From positions 1 through 64,000 of the forward strand of contig NKIM01000005.1 in assembly GCA_002255955.1 (NCBI GenBank): a stretch of DNA of 64,000 bases, in the 5' to 3' direction. This DNA is from Burkholderiales bacterium PBB2. GTDB lineage: Bacteria; Pseudomonadota; Gammaproteobacteria; Burkholderiales; Burkholderiaceae_C. Made by a program: the position numbers and the translations under genes. A model generated the notes under the pieces. The model was not told the origin of the DNA and searched no databases. It saw only the letters and a list, made by a program, of their open reading frames with translations. Within the stretch, counting starts at the first letter, position 1. Every line of letters starts with the position of its first letter. Shown here in pieces: positions 54,149-62,996 of this stretch.

Positions 54149-54586
54149 TCAGGCTGCTCTCGCAAGAAAACGGTCATGAAACCACATGCCGGCAAGCATC
54201 GAGGCGACAAAGATCAAGGCGGCTTCACTGCCTGAGCCAAAAGCTCCCAGGGCGACCAGGGCCGGCCCCGGGCAAAAGCCCGCGATGCCCCAGCCCACGC
54301 CGAACAGCAGGCCGCCCAGCAGCAGCCGACCATCGATGCGGCCAGACGGCGGCAGCTCGATGGCCTCGCCCGTCCAGGCGCGCTCGCGCCGGGCCGCGCG
54401 GGCAAAGGCGATGAGGCCCACGGCCACCGCCCCGCCCATGACCAGGGCCAGGCTGGGGTCCCAGGCGCCGAAGAGATCGAGAAAGCCTTTGACCTTGGCC
54501 GGGTCGCTCATGCCGCCGACGATCAGGCCCAGGCCGAAGAGCAGGCCGCTGGCCAAAGCCAGGAGGTGGCGAATCAATGCAGACAT
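54149..54586 (-). CDS. YeeE/YedE-family sulfur transport membrane protein (DUF6691-like, PmpB-type)
   Basis: 145 residues, about four TMs. Conserved features: LASGLLFGLGLIVGGMSDPAKVKGFLDLFGAWDPSLALVMGGA and GGLLFGVGWGIAGFCPGPALVALGA, with the functionally important GFCPGPA cysteine. These proteins pair with the larger YeeE half to import thiosulfate or sulfur. It lies 36 bp after the partner gene and 71 bp before the persulfide dioxygenase. Confidence 0.88.
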   Translation of the reverse strand: MSALIRHLLALASGLLFGLGLIVGGMSDPAKVKGFLDLFGAWDPSLALVMGGAVAVGLIAFARAARRERAWTGEAIELPPSGRIDGRLLLGGLLFGVGWGIAGFCPGPALVALGAFGSGSEAALIFVASMLAGMWFHDRFLARAA

Positions 54587-54622
54587 ACGCGTCGCTCCGA
54601 GAACAGCCGATCCATCGATCGA

Positions 54623-55081
54623 TCAAGCCAGGCCATGGCGCATCAGCCACACCGTGGCGAAGCCGGCGGCCATGAAGACCAGCACATTGAGCAAAGAGCG
54701 CAGCGAGAGCCGGCTCAGCCCGCAAACCCCATGCCCGCTGGTGCAGCCATTGGCCATGCGCACGCCCACACCCACCAGCAGGCCGGCCGCCACCAGGCCC
54801 AGCGGGCCCACATCGACCGTCAGGCCCGGCCAAGGCGCGAACACGCGCCAGGCCCAGGGCGCCAGCAGCAGGCCAGCCAGAAACATCAGCCGCGAGCGCT
54901 CCGGCGCGCCGCTCAGGCCCGCCCAGCCGCGCTGCCGCAGCGCCCGCCAGGGGCTGGCGACGATGCCGGCAATGCCGGCGATGCGCCCATTGCCGAGCAG
55001 GAACAAGGCCGCGGCCAAGCCGATCAGCAGGCCGCCGATCAAGGCATGGAGCGGGGTGAACTGAGACCAGGCGATCTGCAT
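54623..55081 (-). CDS. YeeE/YedE-family sulfur transport membrane protein (PmpA-type)
   Basis: 152 residues from the ATG at 55081; a GTG at 55150 would add 23 residues but the family usually starts close to FTPLHALIGGLLIGLAAALFLLGNGRIAGIAGIV. It has about four TMs and the characteristic NGCTSGHGVCGLSRLSLRS with two cysteines. It is first in the three-gene sulfur unit. Two half-size YeeE proteins together make up a full transporter. Confidence 0.88.
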   Translation of the reverse strand: MQIAWSQFTPLHALIGGLLIGLAAALFLLGNGRIAGIAGIVASPWRALRQRGWAGLSGAPERSRLMFLAGLLLAPWAWRVFAPWPGLTVDVGPLGLVAAGLLVGVGVRMANGCTSGHGVCGLSRLSLRSLLNVLVFMAAGFATVWLMRHGLA

Positions 55082-55228
55082 GAGGGCAAGCAAAGAGTAG
55101 CCAGAAACCAAGGAGAGGCGAGTTGCGCTCCAGCGGGGGGCTGGCAGCACCAGCGTCTTTGGATCTTAGTAGCTCCTTGGGGGCGGCCCGGCTTGCGGCC
55201 ACGCGCACTCATGTGATGATTCGGCCCC

Positions 55229-57043
55229 ATGTCGACCGCCTCTGCCCACGCCTCCGCCAGCCACGCTGTGCCGAGCGCAACGCCCACCGCCTTGATCGGC
55301 CCCTACAGCGTGCTGGCCTTGCTGCTGGCCAATGCACTGCCGCCTCTGCTGGCCTACAGCCTCACGCCCTCGGCCACCTTGTTCAACCAGCTGGCCGCCC
55401 TGGGCGGCTGGGGCCTGGTGCTGCTGGCCCTGCGGGCCGAGCTGGGCGCGGGCGCTTTGAGCCGGCAGCAGGGGCCGGCCGTCTGGGCCCTGCTGTTGCT
55501 GGTGGCGGCGCCCTGGGTGAGCTGGGCCTGGGCCGGCCTGCCACTCTCGCTGACCCTGGCCAACAGCGGCATGCTGGCCGCGGCGCTGGGCCTGGTCTGG
55601 GTGGCGCAAGGCCTGCGAGATGGGCAGCGCGCCGATTGGTTTGAAGCCTTGTGCTGGGGCCTGCTGGCCGCCGGTCTGCTGAGCCTGGGGGTCAGCCTGG
55701 TGCAGGTGTTTGCGCCCCAGCTGGCCGATGGCCATGTGATCGCGCGCTCGGGCATCCCCGGCCGCGCGGTGGGCAATATGCGCCAGCCCAACCACCTGGC
55801 CAGCCTGCTGATGTGGGCCTGCGTGGCGGCCGTCTACCTGAGCAACCAGGATCGCTTCAGTTTTCTGTTCCGCAACACGGCAGCGCGCCGCGCCGTGCTG
55901 CCGGTGCTGCTGTTTGCCTTTGTGTTCGCCGTGGTCTTGACGGCCTCGCGCACCGGCATGATCGGCGTGCTGATCCTGGCCCTGTGGGGCGCGCTGGACC
56001 GCAAGCTCAGCCGCGCCAGCAAGCTCAGCCTGCTGGCCACGCCGCTGATGCTGGGCCTGAGCTGGTGGCTGATGTCGGTCTGGGCCAGCCACGGCGCCCA
56101 TGCCTTCGGTGCCGAGTCACGGCTCAGCGAGGGCGCGGGCTCGCCCTCGCGCATCGCCATCCTGCTCAATGCCTGGGAGCTGCTCAAGCTCAACCCGCTG
56201 ACGGGCGTGGGCTGGGGCGAGTTCAACCTAGCTTGGAGCATGAGCGAGTTCCCCAAGCGCCCGGTGGCCTTCTTCGACCACACGCACAACATCGCCATGC
56301 AGCTGGCCGTGGACCTGGGCCTGCCGGCGGCAACCCTGATCCTGGGCCTGCTCGCTTGGGCGCTGTGGCGCGCCCTGGCCCTGAGCTGGCAGCGCCTGGG
56401 CGCCGAGGGTGTGGCGCGCCGCTGCGCCTTCATGGGCGTGCTGATGATCGGCCTGCACAGCCTGCTCGAGTACCCGCTCTGGTACGCCTACTTCCTGCTG
56501 CCCACGGCCTTCATGCTGGGCCTGGCCGTGGGCCGCGATGCGCCAGAGGCGGCGGACCGTGCCGATGCGAGGGCCACCGCCCCGCGCCTGCGCGGCGTCG
56601 GCCTGATCGGCGCCCTGCTGCTGGCGGGCAGCTTGTTTGCGGTGTGGGATTACCTGCGCGTGGTGGCCATCTATGTGCCGCCGGCCGATGCCAAACCGCT
56701 GACCCAGCGCATCGAGGACGGCCGGGCCTCGGTCTTCTTCGCCGCTCAGGCCGATTACGCCGCAGCCACCAGCGCCCCGCCCAGCGCCGCCGCCCTGGCC
56801 GCCGCCAAACAGACGGCACACAACCTGATCGATGTGCGCCTGATGATGGCCTGGGCCAAGTCTCTGCACGCCGTGGGCGACGATGAGCGCGCCCGCCATG
56901 TGGTGCAGCGCCTGCGCGAGTTCCGCAACAGCGCCGCCGATGACTGGCTGGGCGAGTGCGATCAGCCCGGCCTCGACCCGGCCGAGGCGCCCTTCCAATG
57001 CAGCCCGCCGAGCCGGGTCATCCATTGGCGGGAGATGCGCTGA
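55229..57043 (+). CDS. PglL/O-antigen ligase-family oligosaccharyltransferase-like membrane protein
   Basis: 604 residues, about 12-13 TM helices. The Wzy_C region has SRIAILLNAWELLKLNPLTGVGWGEFNLAW and the PglL-type motif FFDHTHNIAMQLAVDLGLPA, with an upstream GNMRQPNHLASLLMWA. A periplasmic C-terminal tail follows the last TM. PglL transfers glycan to serine in exported proteins such as type IV pilin. No pilin or glycan-synthesis genes lie nearby, so the acceptor is unknown; ligation to lipid A is also possible. Confidence 0.85.
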   Translation: MSTASAHASASHAVPSATPTALIGPYSVLALLLANALPPLLAYSLTPSATLFNQLAALGGWGLVLLALRAELGAGALSRQQGPAVWALLLLVAAPWVSWAWAGLPLSLTLANSGMLAAALGLVWVAQGLRDGQRADWFEALCWGLLAAGLLSLGVSLVQVFAPQLADGHVIARSGIPGRAVGNMRQPNHLASLLMWACVAAVYLSNQDRFSFLFRNTAARRAVLPVLLFAFVFAVVLTASRTGMIGVLILALWGALDRKLSRASKLSLLATPLMLGLSWWLMSVWASHGAHAFGAESRLSEGAGSPSRIAILLNAWELLKLNPLTGVGWGEFNLAWSMSEFPKRPVAFFDHTHNIAMQLAVDLGLPAATLILGLLAWALWRALALSWQRLGAEGVARRCAFMGVLMIGLHSLLEYPLWYAYFLLPTAFMLGLAVGRDAPEAADRADARATAPRLRGVGLIGALLLAGSLFAVWDYLRVVAIYVPPADAKPLTQRIEDGRASVFFAAQADYAAATSAPPSAAALAAAKQTAHNLIDVRLMMAWAKSLHAVGDDERARHVVQRLREFRNSAADDWLGECDQPGLDPAEAPFQCSPPSRVIHWREMR

Positions 57044-57067
57044 GGGCGTGCGCGACCAGCCTGCCGC

Positions 57068-57460
57068 TCAGTCAGGGCAGCTGGCGGTACGGCCGGAGTC
57101 CCAGGCTTCGGTTCGGCGCGGCGCCCGGTAAGGCTCGCGCCATTTCGGATCGTTAAACCAGCTCGGCCAGGCGAAAGGGTTGTGCCCGTTGAAGGCGGTG
57201 GTGCGGACCAGCGAGGCGGAGGTCTTCGGGCACTCGGTCCGGAAGCGTCGCTCGATGAGCTCGAAGTCGACCCCCTTGTAGAGGATCTCGCTGTCCGCCC
57301 ACTGGCCGGAACTGCTCTCAAACGCCACATCGACGCGGCCCAATGGCTTGTGGAACAGCAGCGCCAGCAGCAGCAACAGCGCGCCGAGCATCGCCCCTTG
57401 CGCGGCGCTGATGCGGAGCCTGCGGGCCTGCGCCTGCGGTGAAGCCAGGTCTTGATTCAT
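57068..57460 (-). CDS. Hypothetical single-pass membrane protein
   Basis: 130 residues from the ATG at 57460. One TM near the N-terminus (SAAQGAMLGALLLLLALLFHK), then a ~75-residue soluble domain with two cysteines (RTECPKTS and TASCPD) and several aromatic motifs (GHNPFAWPSWFNDPKWREPY). It lies 7 bp after moaC on the same strand. Function and family are not known. Confidence 0.6.
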   Translation of the reverse strand: MNQDLASPQAQARRLRISAAQGAMLGALLLLLALLFHKPLGRVDVAFESSSGQWADSEILYKGVDFELIERRFRTECPKTSASLVRTTAFNGHNPFAWPSWFNDPKWREPYRAPRRTEAWDSGRTASCPD

Positions 57461-57467
57461 GCCCGTC

Positions 57468-57950
57468 TCAAACCGCCGCCGTCCAGTCGCCACTCTTGCC
57501 GCCCTGCTTCTCCAGCACGCGGATCTGGCCCATGACCATGCCGCGATCGGCGGCCTTGCACATGTCGTAGATGGTGAGCAGGCCGATTTGCACGGCGGTC
57601 AAGGCTTCCATCTCCACACCGGTGCGGCCCAGGGTTTCGACCTGCGCGCTGCAGTGGACGGCGTTCTCGGCGGTGTCGATCTCGAACTCCACGGCCACGC
57701 GGGTCAGGGGCAGGGGGTGGCACAGGGGAATCAGGTCGGCCGTGCGCTTGGCGGCCTGGATGGCGGCGATGCGGGCGATGCCCAGCACATCACCTTTCTT
57801 GGCGCTGCCGCTGGTGATCAAGGCCAGGGTGGCAGGCTGCATGACGATGCGGCCGCGGGCGCGGGCGATGCGGTGGGTCACGTCTTTGGCCGCCACATCC
57901 ACCATATGGGCCTGGCCGTGGGCGTCGAAGTGGGTCAGTGGAGAGTTCAT
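57468..57950 (-). CDS. moaC: Cyclic pyranopterin monophosphate synthase MoaC
   Basis: 160 residues from the ATG at 57950; long upstream openings were discarded. Family motifs: [81 protein letters not shown]. It converts the MoaA product to cyclic pyranopterin monophosphate for molybdenum cofactor synthesis. MoaA was not seen in the window. It is divergent from the BepA-like gene and followed by a small membrane protein. Confidence 0.96.
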   Translation of the reverse strand: MNSPLTHFDAHGQAHMVDVAAKDVTHRIARARGRIVMQPATLALITSGSAKKGDVLGIARIAAIQAAKRTADLIPLCHPLPLTRVAVEFEIDTAENAVHCSAQVETLGRTGVEMEALTAVQIGLLTIYDMCKAADRGMVMGQIRVLEKQGGKSGDWTAAV

Positions 57951-58119
57951 GGCAGGGGCGGGAGCAATCGAAAAACAACCGAAAAGCAGGGCATGAAGGA
58001 TGGCCCCAGTGGGCGCAGCTCGCAGCACCGGAAACAATCGGGCAATGCGGGGCATGGATAAAGCGGCATCATAGTGAGCCGCGCGCTGCACGGTGGTGGC
58101 CCCGGAGATTGCTGTCCCG

Positions 58120-59751
58120 ATGATGATCCTGAAGAACAAACTGTCGCTTGCTTCCCTGTCTCGCCCGGGCGCCGCCCCGCGCTGGCGCCGCAGCCTGCTG
58201 GCACTGGCGGCCTGCTGCCTGCTGGCCAGCAGCCCGGCTGGCCAGGCCCAGGTGGCGCTGCCAGCGCTGGGCGATTCGGTGTCGCAGGATCTCGATGTGG
58301 GGGCGGAGCGCAACCTGGGCGACCAGGTCATGGGCCAGATCCGCCCCGATCCCGATTACCTCGACGACCCGCTGCTGCAGGAGTATTTGCAAGGCATCTG
58401 GAACCCGCTGGTGACGACGGCCAAGCTGCTGGGCAATATCAGCGACGAGACGGTGGACCGCTTCGCCTGGGAGATCTTTCTGGTGCGCGACCGCTCGGTC
58501 AATGCCTTTGCACTGCCCGGTGGTTTTGTCGGCGTGCACCTGGGTTTGATTGCCATGACCAGCTCGCGCGACGAGCTGGCCTCGGTTCTGGCGCATGAGC
58601 TTTCGCATGTGACCCAGCGCCACATCGCCCGCCGCATCGCTGGCGATTCGCGCAACAGCATGCTGGCCATGGCGGCCATGCTGGCCGGCCTGATCGCAGC
58701 CTCGCGCAGCGGCAGCATCGACGCGGCCAATGCCGCCATCGTCGGCCCGCAGGCCCTGGCCGCGCAGGCCTCGCTCAATTTCTCGCGTGATATGGAGCGC
58801 GAGGCCGACCGGGTGGGCTTCCACGTGCTCAGCGAAGCAGGCTTTGCGCCCTCGGGCATGTTCAGCATGTTCGAGAAGATGGAACAGGCGCACCACCTGA
58901 TGGATTCGGGCAGCTACCCTTATCTGCGCACCCACCCCTTGACCAGCGAGCGCATCGGCGATGCCCGCACCCGCCTGGGCACGGGCGAGTTCCAGCGCCC
59001 GATCAATCTGGCGGAGCATGCGCTGATGGCCGCACGCTCACGCGTGCTGATGGACCCGCGCGCCGAGATCTGGGCGCAGCTGCAAAACCTCGACGCCGGT
59101 GCCCGCGACCAGCGCGGCCCCACTGTTGGGCGAGGCTTTGAGCAGCTGAGCGCGCGCTACACCAGCTGCCTGGCCTCGATCAAGATGCGCGATTTCCCGC
59201 GCGCCGCACGCGCACTCGCCAGCGCCGAGCAACAGCTGCAGGAGCTGGGCAATGACCCCAAGGCCGCACGCCTGCTGCGCTTTCTGCGTGCCGAGCTGGC
59301 GCAGGCCCAAGGTCAATCGGCCGAAGGCTTTGCCGTGCTGGCCGGCGCCAAGGAGAAAAGCCGGCCGCAGCTGATGGAGCGCTCGCAGCTGGCCCTGGTG
59401 GACAAGAGCGGCCCGGCCTCGGCCCGCGAGGTGGCCGATGAACTGCAGACCTGGGTCAGCCTCAACCCCAAGGATGTGCTGGCCTGGACCCAGCTGGGCT
59501 TGTTGTGGGAGAAGTTGGCGCAGCCGCTGCGCGCCGTGCGTGCCCAGGGCGAAGCGCGTTATGCCATGGGCGATCTGCGTGGCGCCATCGACCGCATGCG
59601 CTCGGGCCTGCGCCAGTCGCGCGAGCGCGATGCCGATCCGGTCGAGGCCTCGGTCATCGATGCGCGCCTGCGCACCATGCTCTACGAGCGCCGCCAGCGC
59701 CTGTCGGACATGTACCCGCGCGGCATTCCGCCGGGGGCCGAGCTGCCCTGA
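58120..59751 (+). CDS. bepA: BepA-like M48 metalloprotease with TPR region
   Basis: 543 residues from the ATG at 58120 (a GTG at 58093 is possible). Signal peptide [21 protein letters not shown]. Zinc protease domain: [19 protein letters not shown] and the third ligand in [24 protein letters not shown], then a C-terminal TPR-like helical part. BepA is a periplasmic chaperone/protease in outer membrane protein assembly. It is divergent from moaC and is followed by a large palindrome. Confidence 0.88.
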   Translation: MMILKNKLSLASLSRPGAAPRWRRSLLALAACCLLASSPAGQAQVALPALGDSVSQDLDVGAERNLGDQVMGQIRPDPDYLDDPLLQEYLQGIWNPLVTTAKLLGNISDETVDRFAWEIFLVRDRSVNAFALPGGFVGVHLGLIAMTSSRDELASVLAHELSHVTQRHIARRIAGDSRNSMLAMAAMLAGLIAASRSGSIDAANAAIVGPQALAAQASLNFSRDMEREADRVGFHVLSEAGFAPSGMFSMFEKMEQAHHLMDSGSYPYLRTHPLTSERIGDARTRLGTGEFQRPINLAEHALMAARSRVLMDPRAEIWAQLQNLDAGARDQRGPTVGRGFEQLSARYTSCLASIKMRDFPRAARALASAEQQLQELGNDPKAARLLRFLRAELAQAQGQSAEGFAVLAGAKEKSRPQLMERSQLALVDKSGPASAREVADELQTWVSLNPKDVLAWTQLGLLWEKLAQPLRAVRAQGEARYAMGDLRGAIDRMRSGLRQSRERDADPVEASVIDARLRTMLYERRQRLSDMYPRGIPPGAELP

Positions 59752-59761
59752 GCGCCGAAGA

Positions 59762-59906
59762 GATTGAGAATTTTTGTAGCGAGCGGCTGTCAGGCTAGGC
59801 GGACGGAGCGCAGGAACCGGAACGTACCCTCTGTACGTGAGGATTCCGAGCACCGGACCAACGACGCATGGCAGTCGCGCAGCAAAAAATTCACAAGCTC
59901 TCAATC
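59762..59906. repeat. 145-bp imperfect palindrome between convergent genes
   Basis: Outer arms GATTGAGA (59762-59769) and TCTCAATC (59899-59906), a T-rich left arm (ATTTTTG) facing an A-rich right arm (CAAAAAAT), more scattered matches inside (GCGAGCGGCTG / CAGTCGCGCAGC), and a centre GTAC-CCTCT-GTAC (59823-59835). It starts 11 bp past the bepA stop and its right arm overlaps the stop codon of the next, convergent gene. It may act as a bidirectional terminator, or be a dispersed palindromic repeat. Confidence 0.7.
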
Positions 59907-60260
59907 CTGCGGCGGGAAGATGCGCTCCATCAGCACATCCACGCCCATGCCGCAGAGGCTGTAGATCAGCGAACCCACCAGGGCGGCGAAAAAGCCATCC
60001 ACCGCAAAGCCTTCGAGCAGGCGTGCGGCCGCCCAGAACATCAGGGCGTTGATGACGAAGAGGAAGAGGCCCAGGCTGATCACGGTGACCGGCAGAGTCA
60101 ACAGCACCAGGATGGGCCGCAAGAGCGTGTTGAAGAGGCCCAACACAAAAGCCGCGATCAAGGCCGAGGTGAAGCTGGTGACGGTGACGCCGGGGTAGAG
60201 GTGAGCCACCAGCAGCAAGGCGGCGGCGAGCAAAAGCCAGCGGATCAGGGTTTTGAACAT
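59901..60260 (-). CDS. Phage holin superfamily IV-like small membrane protein (PF04020 type)
   Basis: 119 residues, four TMs. The start MFKTLIRWLLLAAALLLVAHLYPGVTVTSFTSALIAAFVLGLFNTLLRPILVLLTLPVTVISLGLFLFVINALMFWAAARL is highly typical of this widespread bacterial membrane protein group, once labelled a mycobacterial phage holin family. Its real role is not known and it is not evidence of a prophage. Convergent with bepA. Confidence 0.85.
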   Translation of the reverse strand: MFKTLIRWLLLAAALLLVAHLYPGVTVTSFTSALIAAFVLGLFNTLLRPILVLLTLPVTVISLGLFLFVINALMFWAAARLLEGFAVDGFFAALVGSLIYSLCGMGVDVLMERIFPPQD

Positions 60261-60685
60261 GGTCGGTGGTCGTGGGTGGGCGCGTATCAGGGTGGTCGGG
60301 CCGCGAGGTTTCGGCTCCCGCTTGTGGGCGAGATTAAACCCAATGCGGCGCAGAAATCATGACTTTGTGCAGCGGATTAATCCGAGCGCGGTGTCAGGTC
60401 TTGCCAAACTCGGGCAGAATCCCGCTCATCCGAAAGGGGAGTAGCTACACGGCGCCATGCCGTGGCGACGGTCCGTCAATACGGTGTGTCTTTCAGCGAG
60501 TTTGAAAACACACACCCGGGCCCCGCAGCTGGAAGGTGAGACCGCCCTGGTCCAACAACACCTCCCGTCCCGCAAGACCTTTTGGTGCAACACGCGCTGT
60601 TCCCGCCCCGGTTTGGCCCTATTCTTGGGTCGCGCTGGCGCGATGAGCGGCTGAGTTCAACCATTCTTGCGGGAGTCTCTTCTTC
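60261..60685 (+). promoter_or_regulatory. Promoter and leader region of terC (contains the manganese riboswitch)
   Basis: 425 bp without a protein-coding gene between the small membrane protein and terC. The right half is the yybP-ykoY riboswitch described next; the left 170 bp should hold the divergent promoters. A pyrimidine-rich segment with short complementary stretches (CCCGCAAGACC at about 60569-60578) lies between the aptamer and the terC Shine-Dalgarno (GGGAG at 60671) and may take part in the switch. Confidence 0.55.
60432..60543 (+). ncRNA. yybP-ykoY manganese riboswitch aptamer
   Basis: Characteristic core elements in order: GAAAGGGGAGTAGC at 60432-60445, a perfect hairpin CACGGC-GCCAT-GCCGTG (60448-60464), CGACGGTCCGTCAATACGG (60467-60484), a peripheral helix GTGTGT / ACACAC (60484-60513), then CCGGGCCCCGCAGCTGGAAG and the closing GGTGAGACC (60535-60543). 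This matches the yybP-ykoY family, which binds Mn2+. It lies about 140 bp ahead of terC, the usual target family. Recognition is by eye. Confidence 0.85.
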
Positions 60686-61651
60686 ATGAGCACGATTGCG
60701 CCCCTGTGGCTGTGGATCTTCTTCGGCGGGTCCGTCCTCGCCGCACTCTTCGTCGACTTTGTGGTGCTGCGCAAGCAGGGCGCCCATGAGGTTTCGGTCA
60801 AGGAAGCCATCAACTGGTCCTTGGTCTGGGTGGCCTTGAGCATGGCCTTCAACGGCTTGTTCTGGTGGGCCGTCAAGGACAGCACCGGCGATATCGCCCT
60901 GGCCAATACCAAGGCCCTGGAGTTCCTGACCGGCTATCTGATCGAGAAATCACTGGCGGTCGACAACATCTTTGTCTTCCTGATGATCTTCACCTACTTC
61001 TCGGTGCCGCCGGCCTACCAGAAGCGGGTGCTGATGTACGGCATCATCGGCGCCATCGTGCTGCGCACAGCCATGATTCTGGTGGGCGGTTGGCTGATCG
61101 CCGAGTTCCACTGGGTGCTCTATGTCTTCGGTGCCTTCCTGCTGATCACCGGCATCAAGATGTGGTGGGCCGCCGGCCAGGAGCCGGACCTGGAAGCCAA
61201 CCCGGCCCTCAAGCTGCTGCGTCGCACCATGCCGGTCAGCGCCAGCTTTGACGGCGAGCGCTTCTTCACCGTGCAGAACGGCAAGCGCATGGCCACGCCC
61301 CTGCTGCTGGTGATCGCCCTGGTCGGCATGACGGACGTGATCTTCGCGGTGGACTCGATCCCGGCCATCTTCGCCATCACCAGCGACCCCTTCATCGTCC
61401 TGACCTCCAACATCTTTGCCATCCTGGGTCTGCGTGCGATGTACTTCCTGCTGGCGGCCATGGCCTCGAAGTTCCACCTGCTGAGCTACGGCCTGGCGGT
61501 GGTGCTGGCCTTCATCGGCACCAAGATGATGCTGATCGATGTGATCAAGATTCCGGTGCTGCTGTCCCTGGGCGTGGTGGTGGCCATCCTGGCCGTGACC
61601 ATGGTCTTGAGTCTGCGTACCGCACCGCGGATCGAAGCCAAGACCGAGTAA
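60686..61651 (+). CDS. alx: TerC/Alx-family integral membrane protein
   Basis: 321 residues, about nine TMs. Typical TerC sequence: LFVDFVVLRKQGAHEVSVKEAINWSLVWVALSMAFN, the acidic helix FLTGYLIEKSLAVDNIFVFLMIFTYFSVP, and ALVGMTDVIFAVDSIPAIFAITSDPFIVLTSNIFAILGLRAMYFLL. Conserved Asp residues in these helices are proposed to bind metal. In E. coli Alx and relatives, this family exports manganese and is controlled by the same riboswitch class as seen here. GGGAG precedes the ATG. Ends in a terminator. Confidence 0.93.
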   Translation: MSTIAPLWLWIFFGGSVLAALFVDFVVLRKQGAHEVSVKEAINWSLVWVALSMAFNGLFWWAVKDSTGDIALANTKALEFLTGYLIEKSLAVDNIFVFLMIFTYFSVPPAYQKRVLMYGIIGAIVLRTAMILVGGWLIAEFHWVLYVFGAFLLITGIKMWWAAGQEPDLEANPALKLLRRTMPVSASFDGERFFTVQNGKRMATPLLLVIALVGMTDVIFAVDSIPAIFAITSDPFIVLTSNIFAILGLRAMYFLLAAMASKFHLLSYGLAVVLAFIGTKMMLIDVIKIPVLLSLGVVVAILAVTMVLSLRTAPRIEAKTE

Positions 61652-61718
61652 GCCCAGAGGCGCCACCGGCCCAAGGGCGCCGCTGCCACGCAGGCGGCAC
61701 CCCGTCCAACCTTCCCCG

Positions 61719-61752
61719 AAACCCCGGCCGCCGCCCGCGCCCGGGGTTTTTT
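61719..61752 (+). terminator. Rho-independent terminator after terC
   Basis: Inverted repeat AAACCCCGG (61719-61727) and CCGGGGTTT (61741-61749) with a 13-base loop, followed by more T. Lies 68 bp past the terC stop. Confidence 0.85.
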
Positions 61753-61843
61753 CATGGCCGCGCCGCCAGCCACACCGGGCCCTTGGGCCGTGCGCATTTC
61801 CCCACACCCACCCGCCACGGGCAGGGTCTTTGCCTTTCAATCA

Positions 61844-61863
61844 AATAAGAATTGTTCTCATTA
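61844..61863. promoter_or_regulatory. Probable Fur box upstream of tonB
   Basis: AATAAGAATTGTTCTCATTA resembles the Fur 19-mer (alternating NATAAT-like hexamers) in an otherwise GC-rich region, with T/A-rich half-sites. It lies 80-100 bp upstream of the tonB start. Iron control of tonB and the receptor downstream is inferred. Confidence 0.65.
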
Positions 61864-61942
61864 GTGTTAAGATTCCTGCCAGATCGACGGACACCCCGTC
61901 ACCAGTTTGCTCTTCACCGTTTTCGTTCAGCCTCGCCGCCCC

Positions 61943-62785
61943 GTGACCTCCGCACTCCTCAGCCCCATCTCCCTCGGCGCCTCCGCGTCGGCCGGTCAGG
62001 CCGGCTTTGTGGCGGGCCACAAGGCGGCGGCCTCGGCCAGCAGCCCGGCGGCCGAGACTCTGAACGAGAACTCGAGGCGGGCCTACGCGCCCATGTCCGG
62101 TGGCTTGCCAGTGGACCCGCAAGCCGCGCGCCGCAAGCGCGGCTTTTTGCTGGCGGTGCTGGGCCTGCATGTGCTGTTCGGCGCCGGGCTGATGGTGCGC
62201 CGGGCCTTGCCTGTGCAAGAGAAACCGGCGCCGATCCAGGTCAGCCTGATCACCCCCAAGCCCTCGGCGCCAACGCCGCTGCCGACGCCGCCAGCCCCCC
62301 AACTGCCCAAGCTGGCGCCCATGCCAGCCCCGGTGATCCCGCCGTTGGTGACACCGCCCATCACCGCCCCGGCGCCCATGGCCGCCCAGGTCGTCAGCAG
62401 CGAGCCGCCGGCCGCCCGCGCCCCGGCCCAAGCGCCTGCCGCCGCACCCAACCCCGCGCCGGCACAGGCCGTGGTGACACCGCCGGCGCCACCTGCCGTG
62501 CACCAGATTCCGCCCAATGCGGTGCGCTACTTGGCCGAGCCCCGCCTGAACATGCCGCTGCTGTCGCGCCGCACCGGTGAGCAAGGCGTGGTGCACCTGC
62601 GCATCCTGGTCGATGCCCAGGGCCGCTTGAAGGAAGCCACGGTCAAGAAGAGTTCCGGCTTTGAGCGCCTCGACAAGGCGGCGCTGGAAGACATCCGCAG
62701 CGCCCGCTTCTCGCCGTATCTGCTGCAAGGTCAGCCGGTCGAGTGGGAAACCACCGCCTTGCTGTCCTACGAGTTGGAGCGTTAG
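61943..62785 (+). CDS. tonB: TonB energy-transducing protein
   Basis: 280 residues from a GTG at 61943; a TTG at 61907 and an ATG at 62093 (230 residues) are alternatives, none with a clear Shine-Dalgarno. A single TM (RGFLLAVLGLHVLFGAGLMV) with positively charged residues before it, a long Pro/Ala-rich periplasmic stretch (residues ~95-190), and a C-terminal TonB domain (YLAEPRLNMPLLSRRTGEQGVVHLRILVDAQGRLKEATVKKSSGFERLDKAALEDI). It couples the proton gradient to outer membrane receptors. ExbB/ExbD are not in the window. The downstream receptor is probably its partner. Confidence 0.88.
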   Translation: MTSALLSPISLGASASAGQAGFVAGHKAAASASSPAAETLNENSRRAYAPMSGGLPVDPQAARRKRGFLLAVLGLHVLFGAGLMVRRALPVQEKPAPIQVSLITPKPSAPTPLPTPPAPQLPKLAPMPAPVIPPLVTPPITAPAPMAAQVVSSEPPAARAPAQAPAAAPNPAPAQAVVTPPAPPAVHQIPPNAVRYLAEPRLNMPLLSRRTGEQGVVHLRILVDAQGRLKEATVKKSSGFERLDKAALEDIRSARFSPYLLQGQPVEWETTALLSYELER

Positions 62786-62996
62786 CCCGCCAGACTCGCC
62801 CACGGCCTGCGGGCCCAGAGTCGGGCCAGCGCCCCGTTCGCATTTTTTGATATCCCAGCTCCAGCCAGCCAGCTCGCAGCCGCGAGCCAGCCCGCCACGC
62901 AACACAAGTTCGCAGCGCTCCCGAGGCCACCACAGCCCGGGTCGGGGCTGCGCCATGTTCCACATCGATCCGTTTGTACGTTCAGGAGTTCCTTCC

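Noticed and set aside
59901-60260. Evidence for a prophage from the 'phage holin' label of this small membrane protein
   Set aside because: This family is widespread in bacterial chromosomes, and no other phage gene, integrase or attachment site lies nearby.
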